Under the pieces are notes generated by a model that worked only from the letters and a program-made list of their open reading frames with translations, did not search any database and was not told the origin of the DNA. A program made the translations under genes and the position numbers. From Oscillospiraceae bacterium (GTDB taxonomy: Bacteria; Bacillota; Clostridia; Oscillospirales; Oscillospiraceae): a stretch of DNA of 7,852 nt. Shown one piece after another: positions 1-6,192 of this stretch. The DNA is taken from positions 1-7,852 of the forward strand of contig JAEETR010000043.1 of NCBI GenBank assembly GCA_016286595.1, read 5' to 3'. The stretch's first letter is position 1, and each line of letters starts with the position of its first letter.

Positions 1-165
1 AAATCATCTTAAGTAAAAACACCACCATATTTCAGATATCGATATACAACAAGAACACCCGTTAACCAAAAAATGAAAACAGGTTTCCATAATGCTATTC
101 TAATCATTTTACCCCCAAAAACGTGCCTGTGTCAAGGATTTGTTTATTATGGCAAGGGCGGAGCG
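1..165. other. AT-rich non-coding segment
   Basis: This stretch holds no supported gene on either strand. The first 120 bases contain about 37 G or C (roughly 31%), while the genes that follow are clearly GC-rich. It contains the leftward promoter at 106-135 and a perfect 10-base palindrome, ATATCGATAT (36-45), downstream of it. The composition shift may simply reflect a promoter and leader region, or it may mark the edge of a compositionally different block to the left; the window cannot decide between these. Confidence 0.6.
106..135 (-). promoter_or_regulatory. Sigma-70-type promoter reading leftwards out of the window
   Basis: On the minus strand the -35 box is TTGACA (130-135), identical to consensus. 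An 18-base spacer follows, then a -10 box TAAAAT (106-111), which matches consensus at 5 of 6 positions. Transcription would start near position 99 and leave the window at position 1, so it serves a gene that lies mostly or wholly off the left edge. The LOG gene to the right ends at 231 and has a hairpin at 172-204, so this looks like an independent transcription unit. The first ATG on this strand that stays open to the edge is at 28-26, but it has no Shine-Dalgarno sequence, so I do not call a CDS. Confidence 0.6.
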
Positions 166-171
166 CGAAGA

Positions 172-204
172 ACGCGGGAGAGAACCATACGCTCTCTCCC
201 GCGT
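172..204 (-). terminator. Hairpin 3' of the LOG gene, probable terminator
   Basis: A perfect 12-base-pair stem (172-183 with 193-204) encloses a 9-base loop, starting 27 bases after the LOG stop codon. The stem is GC-rich at its base. On the minus strand it is followed by TCTTCGCG, which lacks a real T-tract, so it may be a weak intrinsic terminator or simply a 3'-end protecting hairpin. Confidence 0.5.
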
Positions 205-230
205 CGGGAAACGTATTATTTGCCGGCGAT

Positions 231-776
231 TCAGCCCTTTACGGCGGCTTCGAGGAAATCCAGCGCCTCCGAGGGGGTGGCGCAGGAGTTGAAAAGCCGC
301 AGGTCCTCTATAGCCATAAAGTGCTTCACGGCCATGTTTTCCAGCAGCGTCACCAGCTCGCCGTAATGGTTCAGGGTGTTGAGAAGGGCGATGGGCTTGT
401 CGTGCTGCTTCAGCTGTTTGAGGGTGATGACCTCCACCAGTTCCTCCAGGGTGCCGATGCCGCCGGGGGCGGCGATGAACGCGTCGGCCCTGTCTATCAT
501 TATCGTCTTGCGCTCCGACATTGTGTCGGTAAAGACGAACTCCGCCGCTTCCTTGTACAGCACGCCCTCCGTGTCGAAGAACCGGGGCGCCACGCCCACG
601 ACCCTGCCGCCGCCTGCCGCGGCGGCCCGCGCCATGGCTCCCATGAGCCCGCTGGCCCCTCCGCCGTATATGAGCGCGTGGCCCCGCCGCGCCATGGCGG
701 AGCCAAGCTCCTCGGCGGCGGCGAAGAACCGGGGATCGATGTTGTCCTTTGAGGCGGAGAATACGCAGATGTTCAT
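231..776 (-). CDS. LOG-family nucleoside 5'-monophosphate phosphoribohydrolase (TIGR00730 type)
   Basis: This 181-residue cytosolic Rossmann-fold protein belongs to the LOG family, which cleaves the N-glycosidic bond of nucleoside monophosphates (cytokinin-type or AMP-like) to free the base and ribose 5-phosphate. Visible marks are the N-terminal beta strand NICVFSAS, YGGGASGLMG (37-46), MSERK (86-90) and the signature PGGIGTLEE (104-112) with its catalytic-site glutamates. Length is normal for the family. I chose the ATG at 776 rather than the GTG at 809: a GAGGTG ribosome site lies just before 776, the conserved N-terminus begins there, and the predicted promoter would start transcription after 809. 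Such proteins are often mislabelled lysine decarboxylase; that label is not supported, and proximity to a polyamine-type transporter should not be read as confirming it. The physiological substrate is unknown. Confidence 0.9.
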   Translation of the reverse strand: MNICVFSASKDNIDPRFFAAAEELGSAMARRGHALIYGGGASGLMGAMARAAAAGGGRVVGVAPRFFDTEGVLYKEAAEFVFTDTMSERKTIMIDRADAFIAAPGGIGTLEELVEVITLKQLKQHDKPIALLNTLNHYGELVTLLENMAVKHFMAIEDLRLFNSCATPSEALDFLEAAVKG

Positions 777-809
777 AGGCACCTCACGTGTTTGAGATCG
801 GATTGCCAC

Positions 810-838
810 ATTCTACCATAGATCGCCCTGCCGCGCAA
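810..838 (-). promoter_or_regulatory. Extended -10 promoter of the LOG gene
   Basis: On the minus strand the -10 box is TAGAAT (810-815), preceded by TGG (816-818), which provides the extended -10 TGn element. Seventeen bases upstream is a poor -35 box, TTGCGC (833-838). Transcription would begin near 803, leaving about 27 bases of leader before the ATG at 776. The promoter lies just past the importer operon's terminator hairpin, so the LOG gene probably has its own transcript. Confidence 0.5.
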
Positions 839-845
839 TGAAAAT

Positions 846-876
846 CAACACCGGGGCCGTAACGGCCCCGGTGTTG
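846..876 (-). terminator. Terminator of the pot operon
   Basis: A perfect 14-base-pair stem (846-859 with 863-876) has a 3-base TAA loop and begins 52 bases after the potD stop. On the minus strand it is followed by ATTTTCATT, a modest T-tract. The stem is very GC-rich and should be highly stable. On the plus strand there is no T-tract, so it is most likely to act on the importer operon. Confidence 0.75.
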
Positions 877-928
877 AAAGGAGAAGTGCGGGATGAACGC
901 ACGTTTTTGATCCTGCGTATCGTCAGAC

Positions 929-1984
929 TCAGCCGCACAGGGACTGGAAGGTGGTCCAGACCAGAGAGTGCTGCTCGTCGGCCTCGGCGGAGATGTTCTC
1001 GATCATCTCCATGTTGCCCTTATCGATGGAGTCGGGCAGGGTCAGGAAGGACTGATACTCCTCGGAGATGTACTTGTCCGCGGCGGCGGTGGTGCAGTAG
1101 TAGCCCAGCCACTCGAAGCAGGCGGCGGCGGTCTCCGGCTCAAGGATGTAGTCCAGGAACTTGTAGGCGGCGTCAGCGTTGGGGGCCTTGGAGGGGATGA
1201 AGCCGGCCATTATGCCGAAGCCGATGCCCTCCTTGGGATATACCACCTTGAGGTCGGGGTTCTCCATGACGGCCTGGGTCACCTGGGAGGTGTACATCAC
1301 GGCGGCGGATATCTCGCCGGACAGAAGGTCGTCCTGCAGGAAGTCGTCCTTTATCACGCGGATATTGGGGGCCAGCTCGTTGAGCTTTTCACCGGCGGCG
1401 GCGATCTTGTCCAGGTCGTTTATGTTGTAGCTGTAGCCCAGGACCTTCATGGCCATGCCGTCGATAACGCGGTAGTTGGCTATGATGCCCACGCTGTCGG
1501 CAAGGGAGGGATCCCACAGGTCGGAGTAGCCCGTTATGTCGATGCTGACCGCGTCGGGGTTGTATACGATGGTCTGCACGCCGGCGCCGTAGGGCACGGT
1601 GTACTCATCGGAGGGGTCGTAGAACTGGCCCTGATACAGGGGGTTCACGTTGCCGATGCGGGATATCTTGGACTTGTCCAGCTTCTGGACGAGATTTTCG
1701 GATATGGCCATCTCGATGATGTAGTCGTCAGCTATGATCAGGTCATAGTCGCCGCCCTCGGCGGCCTCCAGCTTGGCCAGCATGGTCTCGTCGTAGTCAA
1801 AGGTCACGTAGTTGATCTTGATGCCGGTATCCTTCTCAAAACCGTCCAGCACCTCCTGGGGGAACATGCCCTCCCAGGTGTAGAGGTTCAGCGTCTTGTT
1901 GGAGCTGCCGCCCTTGGAGCAGCCGGACAGGACCGCGAGTATCATCAGCGCGGCCAGTACGAGAGCAATGGTTTTCTTCTTCAT
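929..1984 (-). CDS. potD: PotD-like polyamine-type ABC transporter substrate-binding lipoprotein
   Basis: This 351-residue extracellular substrate-binding protein is the last gene of the importer operon. It has a signal peptide (KKK, then a hydrophobic stretch) ending in the lipobox LSGC, so Cys22 should be lipidated and anchor it outside the membrane. The mature part follows the PotD/PotF fold: LNLYTWEGMFP (32-42), FEKDTGIKI (49-57), YDLIIADDYII (80-90), DLWDPS (155-160) and LGYS (182-185). Length matches the family. However, alignment to E. coli PotD from memory shows the usual polyamine-contacting acids replaced (Asn170, Val173, Met259) and an aromatic replaced by Gly257. The class is clear, but polyamine specificity is only tentative. 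Its ribosome site TAAGGAG begins with the potC stop codon TAA, and the gap is 11 bases, so translation is probably coupled. Confidence 0.88.
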   Translation of the reverse strand: MKKKTIALVLAALMILAVLSGCSKGGSSNKTLNLYTWEGMFPQEVLDGFEKDTGIKINYVTFDYDETMLAKLEAAEGGDYDLIIADDYIIEMAISENLVQKLDKSKISRIGNVNPLYQGQFYDPSDEYTVPYGAGVQTIVYNPDAVSIDITGYSDLWDPSLADSVGIIANYRVIDGMAMKVLGYSYNINDLDKIAAAGEKLNELAPNIRVIKDDFLQDDLLSGEISAAVMYTSQVTQAVMENPDLKVVYPKEGIGFGIMAGFIPSKAPNADAAYKFLDYILEPETAAACFEWLGYYCTTAAADKYISEEYQSFLTLPDSIDKGNMEMIENISAEADEQHSLVWTTFQSLCG

Positions 1985-1995
1985 TTTCGGTCTCC

Positions 1996-2814
1996 TTATT
2001 CGTTTTCCGTTTTGTTTTCACCGTCCCCGGAGGGGCGGGCGCCGTTCCTGCGCCGGGACAGCTGTATCAGCAGCACTATGGCCAGCGTGGCCAGGAACAT
2101 GAGAGTACACAGGGCGTTTATCTTCGGCGTCACGCCCACCTTCAGCGATGTGTATATTTTCAGGGGAAGGGTGTTCACGCCCACTCCCGTGACGAAGACG
2201 CTTATGACCACGTCGTCTATGCTCATGGCGAAGCTCAGGAGCATGCCCGTGGCGATTGCGGGGGCTATCATGGGCAGGGTCACGTCCAGAAACGCCCGGC
2301 CACGGCTGGCCCCCAGGTCCATGGCCGCCTCCACGTAGCTGGGGTCGATGCCCACAAGACGGGACTTCACCTGCATGTAAACGTAGGGAATGCAGAAGCT
2401 GGTGTGGGCTATCATCAGCGTGAGCATGCCGAACTTGAGCCCGATGAGGGAGAAGAAGGCCAGGTCCACCATGCCCAGGATGATCTCCGGGGTGATGATG
2501 GGTGAGGTGGCCACGTACTCCATGGTGCCCTTGGCGGGCAGCTTCGCCTTCGCCATGCCCACGGCGCCGAGAGTGCCGATAACGGCGGCGCATATGCCGG
2601 AGCCCACGCCCAGGATGAGGGTGTTTATAAGGGCTGCCAGGATATCGTCGTCGGCGAAGAGCTGGCGGTACCAGTCCATGGTGAAGCCGGTCCAAACGCT
2701 GGACAGCCGGCTTTTGTTGAAGGAATAGGCTATTATCAGCACGATGGGCAGGTACATCAGCACCAGCATCACGGCCAGATAAACGGAGGAGAAACGGGAA
2801 TTCTTCTTTATCAT
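1996..2814 (-). CDS. potC: ABC importer permease, PotC type
   Basis: This 272-residue integral membrane protein is the second channel subunit of the importer. About six hydrophobic segments are visible (roughly 11-31, 61-88, 108-124, 129-149, 181-205 and 233-253). The cytoplasmic EAA loop that docks on the ATPase reads EAAMDLGASRGRAFLDVTLP (162-181), an excellent match to the consensus. Its ATG overlaps the stop codon of potB in an ATGA arrangement (2811-2814), a typical sign of translational coupling. The C-terminus ends in a charged hydrophilic tail of about 20 residues with several Arg, Glu and Asn. The potC versus potB assignment rests on gene order and family resemblance. Confidence 0.9.
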   Translation of the reverse strand: MIKKNSRFSSVYLAVMLVLMYLPIVLIIAYSFNKSRLSSVWTGFTMDWYRQLFADDDILAALINTLILGVGSGICAAVIGTLGAVGMAKAKLPAKGTMEYVATSPIITPEIILGMVDLAFFSLIGLKFGMLTLMIAHTSFCIPYVYMQVKSRLVGIDPSYVEAAMDLGASRGRAFLDVTLPMIAPAIATGMLLSFAMSIDDVVISVFVTGVGVNTLPLKIYTSLKVGVTPKINALCTLMFLATLAIVLLIQLSRRRNGARPSGDGENKTENE

Positions 2815-3686
2815 ACCATCCCCTCCAGCTCGCTCACGTGGGTTATCTTACGGTAGAGGAATATCATCAGGCTGGTCATCGCCATCAGCACCACGGCCAT
2901 GGCGGCGGCAAAGGGCCAGTTGTGGACTTTCATCAGCTGTTCCTGTATCACGTTGCCCACCAGCACCACCTTGTTGCCGCCCAGAATGTCGGCCACGAAG
3001 AACAGCCCGATGGAGGGGATGAAGGTCAGGATAACGCCGGTGAGAAGCCCCGGCAGGGTCAGCTTGAGGGTCACGGTGAGGAAGGCTTTTGCCGGACTTG
3101 CGCCGAGGTCGCGGGCGGCCTCCACAAGGCTCCAGTCCATCTTCTCCACGCTGGTGTAGACGGACAGTATCATGAACGGCAGCAGCGCGTATATCATGCC
3201 CACCACCACGGCGGGGTAGGTGTACAGAAGCTTCAGGGGTTCCTTCGTTATGTGCAGGCCCATCAGCACGGTATCCAGAGTGCCGTTGGCCCGGAAGATT
3301 ATGACCCAGCCGTAAAGCCGCATGAGAGAGCTGGTCCAGAAGGGCACCATCACCAGCAGCAGCAGAAGCCGCCGCTTCTCCGGCGGACGGCGGGCCATGA
3401 AATAGCCGAAAGCGTAGCCCAGCACCATGTCTATGGCGGTGGTGAGCAGCGCCAGCTTCAGCGACTCGCCGAAGGTCTTGAGATACACCGGCTGCAGAAG
3501 GTCCGCGTAGTTTTTGAAGGTGAATTCGTTCACCACGCCCCACACCTCGGCCCGGGTGAGGAAGGACAGGATCACCATATAGATCAGCGGACCCAGCACG
3601 AACAGCAGGGTGAACACGTACAGCGGCGCGGCGCACAGCGCAAGAGCCCTGTTGCGGCGCTTCGCCGTGGTCATGGAGTTATTCAT
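2811..3686 (-). CDS. potB: ABC importer permease, PotB type
   Basis: This 291-residue membrane subunit is the first channel protein of the importer. Hydrophobic segments lie near 16-43, 76-98, 107-131, 159-180, 210-235 and 258-278. The long periplasmic-side loop after the first segment, with FKNY (57-60), is typical of PotB-like permeases. The EAA loop reads EAARDLGASPAKAFLTVTLK (189-208). The chosen ATG at 3686 has GAGGTGG a few bases upstream; a second ATG four codons later has no comparable site. The start overlaps the end of potA by 8 bases, and the stop overlaps the start of potC by 4, so all three are probably translated as a coupled unit. Confidence 0.9.
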   Translation of the reverse strand: MNNSMTTAKRRNRALALCAAPLYVFTLLFVLGPLIYMVILSFLTRAEVWGVVNEFTFKNYADLLQPVYLKTFGESLKLALLTTAIDMVLGYAFGYFMARRPPEKRRLLLLLVMVPFWTSSLMRLYGWVIIFRANGTLDTVLMGLHITKEPLKLLYTYPAVVVGMIYALLPFMILSVYTSVEKMDWSLVEAARDLGASPAKAFLTVTLKLTLPGLLTGVILTFIPSIGLFFVADILGGNKVVLVGNVIQEQLMKVHNWPFAAAMAVVLMAMTSLMIFLYRKITHVSELEGMV

Positions 3687-4764
3687 GGGCCACCTCGCTG
3701 TCCGGCAGGACGATAACTGCGTTCTCCGCCGCCCAGTCGATGCGGATGGCGTCGCCGCTCACCAGATCGGTGCCGATGCCGTAGCGGCTTATGACCACCT
3801 CGGTGCCGTCCTCCAGCTTTGAGGATATCCTCAGCATGCCGCCTGCGAAGCGGGTCTCCGTCACCGCGGCGGGTATGCCCCGGCTGTCGTCGGAGCTGAG
3901 GAGCTGCACGTTCTCGCTCCTTACGGCCAGCGTCACGCTGTCGCCCTCGCGTCCCTGCCAGTCGCGGCGCAGGGCGCTGCCGGTACCGCCGGGGAAATCC
4001 ACGGCAACAGTATCGCCGCCGCCGGCGCACCTGCCGGTGAGGATGTTGGCGGAGCCCACGAAGCTGGCCACGTAGGCCGTGCGGGGCAGCTCGTATATCT
4101 CGGCGGGGGAGCCCAGCTGCTCGAATACGCCGCCGCGCATCACGGCGATGCGGTCGGACATGTTCAGGGCCTCCTCCTGGTCGTGGGTTATGTATATGAA
4201 GGTGATGCCCAGAGTCTGCTGCAGCCTTTTCAGCTCCAGCTGCATCTGACGGCGCAGCTTAAGGTCCAGCGCGCCGAGAGGCTCGTCAAGGAGCAGTACC
4301 TCGGGCTCGTTGACCACGGCCCGGGCGATGGCCACACGCTGCCGCTGTCCGCCGGACAGTTCCGAGGGCATCCGTTTGCCGTACCCCTCCAGCTGCACCA
4401 GCGCGAGGGCTTCGGCCACGGTCTTTTTTATCTCCGGGGCCTTCTTCTTTTTCAGCTTCAGACTGTACGCTATATTCGTCTCCACGTTCATGTGGGGGAA
4501 AAGAGCGTAGTTCTGGAATACGGTGTTCACGTTGCGGTGGTTGGGCTCCGTGTCCGTCACGTCCGCGCCGGACAGCAGCACCCGGCCGCTGTCGGGGCTT
4601 TCAAGACCGGCGATTATGCGCAGCGTGGTGGTCTTGCCGCAGCCGGAGGAGCCCAGAAGGGTGATGAATTCCCCCCGCTTCGCCTCCAGGTCGATGCCGT
4701 TGAGGACGGATACGCCGTCAAAGCTCTTTTTTATTTTATCAAGGACGAGGATGGTCTCTTCCAA
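3679..4764 (-). CDS. potA: ABC importer ATPase, PotA type
   Basis: This 361-residue cytoplasmic ATPase powers the importer. Every core element is present: Walker A GSSGCGKTT (38-46), Q-loop Gln84 in VFQNYALFPH, ABC signature LSGGQRQR (136-143), Walker B VLLLDE (156-161) and switch His194 in ITHDQEEAL. A C-terminal TOBE-like region (about 278-354), with SENVQLL, is characteristic of the PotA/MalK subfamily and often holds regulatory contacts. The start codon is TTG (4764-4762). It is supported by GGGGGA six bases upstream, by the family-typical N-terminus just before the IKKSFDGVSVLNGIDL strand, and by the lack of an in-frame ATG nearby. It is the first gene of the operon, transcribed from the promoter at 4818-4845. 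Confidence 0.93.
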   Translation of the reverse strand: MEETILVLDKIKKSFDGVSVLNGIDLEAKRGEFITLLGSSGCGKTTTLRIIAGLESPDSGRVLLSGADVTDTEPNHRNVNTVFQNYALFPHMNVETNIAYSLKLKKKKAPEIKKTVAEALALVQLEGYGKRMPSELSGGQRQRVAIARAVVNEPEVLLLDEPLGALDLKLRRQMQLELKRLQQTLGITFIYITHDQEEALNMSDRIAVMRGGVFEQLGSPAEIYELPRTAYVASFVGSANILTGRCAGGGDTVAVDFPGGTGSALRRDWQGREGDSVTLAVRSENVQLLSSDDSRGIPAAVTETRFAGGMLRISSKLEDGTEVVISRYGIGTDLVSGDAIRIDWAAENAVIVLPDSEVAHE

Positions 4765-4793
4765 GTCGATTCCCCCAGTGAATAAAATCCCGC

Positions 4794-4822
4794 TTGATTT
4801 CCATGATTGATAAAACTATAAT
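4794..4822 (+). promoter_or_regulatory. Promoter of the HxlR regulator gene
   Basis: The -35 box TTGATT (4794-4799, 4 of 6) lies 17 bases before a perfect -10 box TATAAT (4817-4822). Transcription would start near 4829, giving a leader of about 85 bases that contains the palindrome at 4868-4883. Its bases overlap the -10 region of the opposing pot promoter, so polymerase can probably occupy only one of the two at a time. Confidence 0.55.
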
Positions 4823-4845
4823 AAAGTACGAGCAAATTTAGTCAA
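4818..4845 (-). promoter_or_regulatory. Promoter of the potABCD operon
   Basis: On the minus strand the -35 box is TTGACT (4840-4845, 5 of 6) and the -10 box is TATTAT (4818-4823, 5 of 6), with a 16-base spacer. Transcription would start near 4811 and leave about 46 bases of leader before the potA TTG codon. The -10 box occupies practically the same bases as the plus-strand -10 box of the divergent regulator gene. Confidence 0.6.
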
Positions 4846-4867
4846 GTACTATCTTATTTCAGAATTA

Positions 4868-4883
4868 GTATCTCAAAAGATAC
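4868..4883. promoter_or_regulatory. Palindrome, candidate operator for the HxlR regulator
   Basis: GTATCT and AGATAC form perfect 6-base arms around a CAAA centre. The site lies in the leader of the HxlR gene, about 30 bases upstream of its start codon and upstream of the pot promoter -35 box. Dimeric winged-helix regulators bind such inverted repeats, so autoregulation or joint control of both directions is plausible. The two AAGTAC repeats at 4824-4829 and 4844-4849, exactly 20 bases apart, may be further contact sites. All of this is inferred from position and symmetry. Confidence 0.4.
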
Positions 4884-4914
4884 CATAGCGTGGTGACGCC
4901 GGGAGGACTGATCT

Positions 4915-5319
4915 ATGGAACACAACAACGACACCTTTATAAGCTGTCCTTATCTGACTGCCCAGCGGCTTCTGTCGGGGAAGTGGGCCCTTCTCATACT
5001 GTGCTATCTGCGCAGGGGGCCTCTGCGCTTCGGAGAACTTATGCATTTTATAGAGAGCGTGGCGGACGTGACTCAGGCAACGCTCACGTCCAATCTCCGG
5101 CGGCTGGAGCAGTCGGGGCTCATCATCCGCACGGTCTATCCCGAGGTGCCGCCCCGGGTGGACTATCGCCTGAGCGAGATAGGCGAGCGCATCAACCCGG
5201 TGCTGGACGCGCTGGGTGATTTCGGCTTCCAGTACATCGGCTATACCGGCCAGCAGGACAAGCTGTGCCCCGAGGCCAGAAAAGAGACCTGCCGATGTAT
5301 GTACGAGGCGGGGGAGTAA
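4915..5319 (+). CDS. HxlR-family winged-helix transcriptional regulator
   Basis: This 134-residue DNA-binding protein has the HxlR pattern: CPY (11-13), GKWALLILCYLRRGPLRFGEL (22-42), a recognition-helix region TQATLTSNLRRLEQSGLI (53-70) and the wing RTVYPEVPPRVDYRLSEIGE (72-91), which is nearly diagnostic for the family. The N-terminal Cys11 matches the position of the redox-sensing cysteine known in some relatives such as YodB and HypR. The C-terminal extension adds Cys118, Cys126 and Cys128, including a CxC pair, which is more cysteine than the fold requires. The ATG has GGGAGGA seven bases upstream. The gene is divergent from potABCD, so regulation of the importer is a natural hypothesis, but the effector is unknown. 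Confidence 0.92.
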   Translation: MEHNNDTFISCPYLTAQRLLSGKWALLILCYLRRGPLRFGELMHFIESVADVTQATLTSNLRRLEQSGLIIRTVYPEVPPRVDYRLSEIGERINPVLDALGDFGFQYIGYTGQQDKLCPEARKETCRCMYEAGE

Positions 5320-5324
5320 ACAGT

Positions 5325-5356
5325 AAAAAAGCCTTCCCGGCAGGGAAGGCTTTTTT
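5325..5356. terminator. Bidirectional terminator between the HxlR gene and the lipoprotein gene
   Basis: A 14-base-pair stem (5325-5338 with 5343-5356) with a GGCA loop has a run of six A on its left side and six T on its right. It works as an intrinsic terminator in both directions: for the HxlR gene ending at 5319 and for the minus-strand lipoprotein gene ending at 5356. The first base of the hairpin's T-run end overlaps the lipoprotein stop codon (5356-5358). Confidence 0.93.
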
Positions 5357-6189
5357 CACTCTATCTCGAACTCCGCACAGACGACATGCGTATCATCGCC
5401 TGCAGTTATTCTGTAATTACCCGGCGGCAGATTGCCGTAGTAGTCGGCGGGCGCACAGTTCAGCTCTGCCGTCTCCCCGGCCCGCAGACCGAACAGGACT
5501 GTATTTACGCTGTATTCCTTGCCCGGTATTCCCGGCACAACGTACCACGTGCCGTCAAGACAAACCTGAACAGCCGTGCCCATTCCGTATTGCCACAGCT
5601 TGCCGCCTGTGTTGGTCAGGGACACGCTGACGGGCAGACCGCTGTCGGAGAAAGCGGTTATTTCCATCTCAATGTCCTTCTGCCGGGAGAAATCCTCAAC
5701 AGGGCGCAGATAAAAGGGATACCACTTCTCGCCGTCACAGGCGAAGTACCGGGCGCAGGGGATGCTGGTCCTGTCGTACTGAAAGCCGCCTGTAAGCGCC
5801 GTCCAATCATAGCTTTCCAGCGAGGTAAAATCGAAATCGTATTTGTAAGCGGCACCGTCCTGGGTGATGAGATATCCGCCGGACCAGGACGCGCACAACG
5901 TGTGGCCGCCCGTTGTACCGATTTCAATGCTGTATATGGGCATGGTCGCTTTTTCCGGCGACCATTTTGTATCTTTAACGGCCTTTACCGACTTCAGCTT
6001 TGACAGTATCTCATTTTTTACGCTGTTGTCGGCGGTGAACAGGGGCTCTGTGCCGTCCTCATCGGTGATATAGAAAATAAGAATGCTGGTGCGGGGATGG
6101 GCGTCGTCCCACAGACTGTTGCCCTTGCCGCAGGCTGCCAGCGTCAATATCGCCGCAGCTGTCAAAATAAAAACTATCGCTTTTTTCAT
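5356..6189 (-). CDS. Lipoprotein of unknown function with probable Ig-like C-terminus
   Basis: I do not recognise the family. The 277-residue product has a signal peptide MKKAIVFILTAAAILTLAAC, whose lipobox ends at Cys20, so it should be anchored on the outer face of the membrane. Residues 30-160 are mixed alpha/beta in character, with strand-like runs such as TSILIFYITD (34-43) and MPIYSIEIG (83-91). Residues 171-277 look like a beta-sandwich: MEITAFSDSGLPVSVSLTNTG, then WYVVPGIPG (215-223), LRAGETAEL (235-243) and LPPGNYRITAG (254-264), a pattern seen in bacterial Ig-like lipoprotein domains. Mature-part cysteines (99, 145, 151, 210, 245, 271) could form disulfides. The ATG lies 3 bases after the birA stop with GGAG as ribosome site, so the two genes are probably co-translated. 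Confidence 0.8.
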   Translation of the reverse strand: MKKAIVFILTAAAILTLAACGKGNSLWDDAHPRTSILIFYITDEDGTEPLFTADNSVKNEILSKLKSVKAVKDTKWSPEKATMPIYSIEIGTTGGHTLCASWSGGYLITQDGAAYKYDFDFTSLESYDWTALTGGFQYDRTSIPCARYFACDGEKWYPFYLRPVEDFSRQKDIEMEITAFSDSGLPVSVSLTNTGGKLWQYGMGTAVQVCLDGTWYVVPGIPGKEYSVNTVLFGLRAGETAELNCAPADYYGNLPPGNYRITAGDDTHVVCAEFEIE

Positions 6190-6192
6190 CGC

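Noticed and set aside
23..90. Small minus-strand open frame starting at ATG 90 in the AT-rich edge
   Set aside because: It ends after 28 codons, has no ribosome site and an unremarkable Cys/Ile-rich product.
123..752. Plus-strand open frame of 209 codons opposite the LOG gene
   Set aside because: It is antisense to a gene with clear family signatures, and its product is low complexity with no family pattern.
846..876. Perfect 14-base-pair hairpin considered as a mobile-element end or attachment site
   Set aside because: It lies just after potD, has a 3-base loop and a T-tract on the minus strand, and no transposase or second copy is present; a terminator explains it.
968..2338. Long plus-strand open frame (456 codons) opposite potD and the end of potC
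   Set aside because: It is antisense to two well-supported transporter genes, has low-complexity Gly/Val/His-rich content, lacks a ribosome site and matches no family. It is a by-product of GC-rich codon use on the other strand.
2838..3716. Plus-strand open frame of 292 codons opposite potB
   Set aside because: It is antisense to a clear permease, very rich in His, Gln and Gly, with no domain pattern; an antisense shadow.
4739..4804. Short upstream open frame of 21 codons on the minus strand, starting at ATG 4804 and overlapping the potA start out of frame
   Set aside because: It could be a leader peptide controlling potA, but its ATG sits about 7 bases from the predicted transcription start and has no Shine-Dalgarno sequence, and potA has its own good site. 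Conservation in relatives would be needed to revive it.
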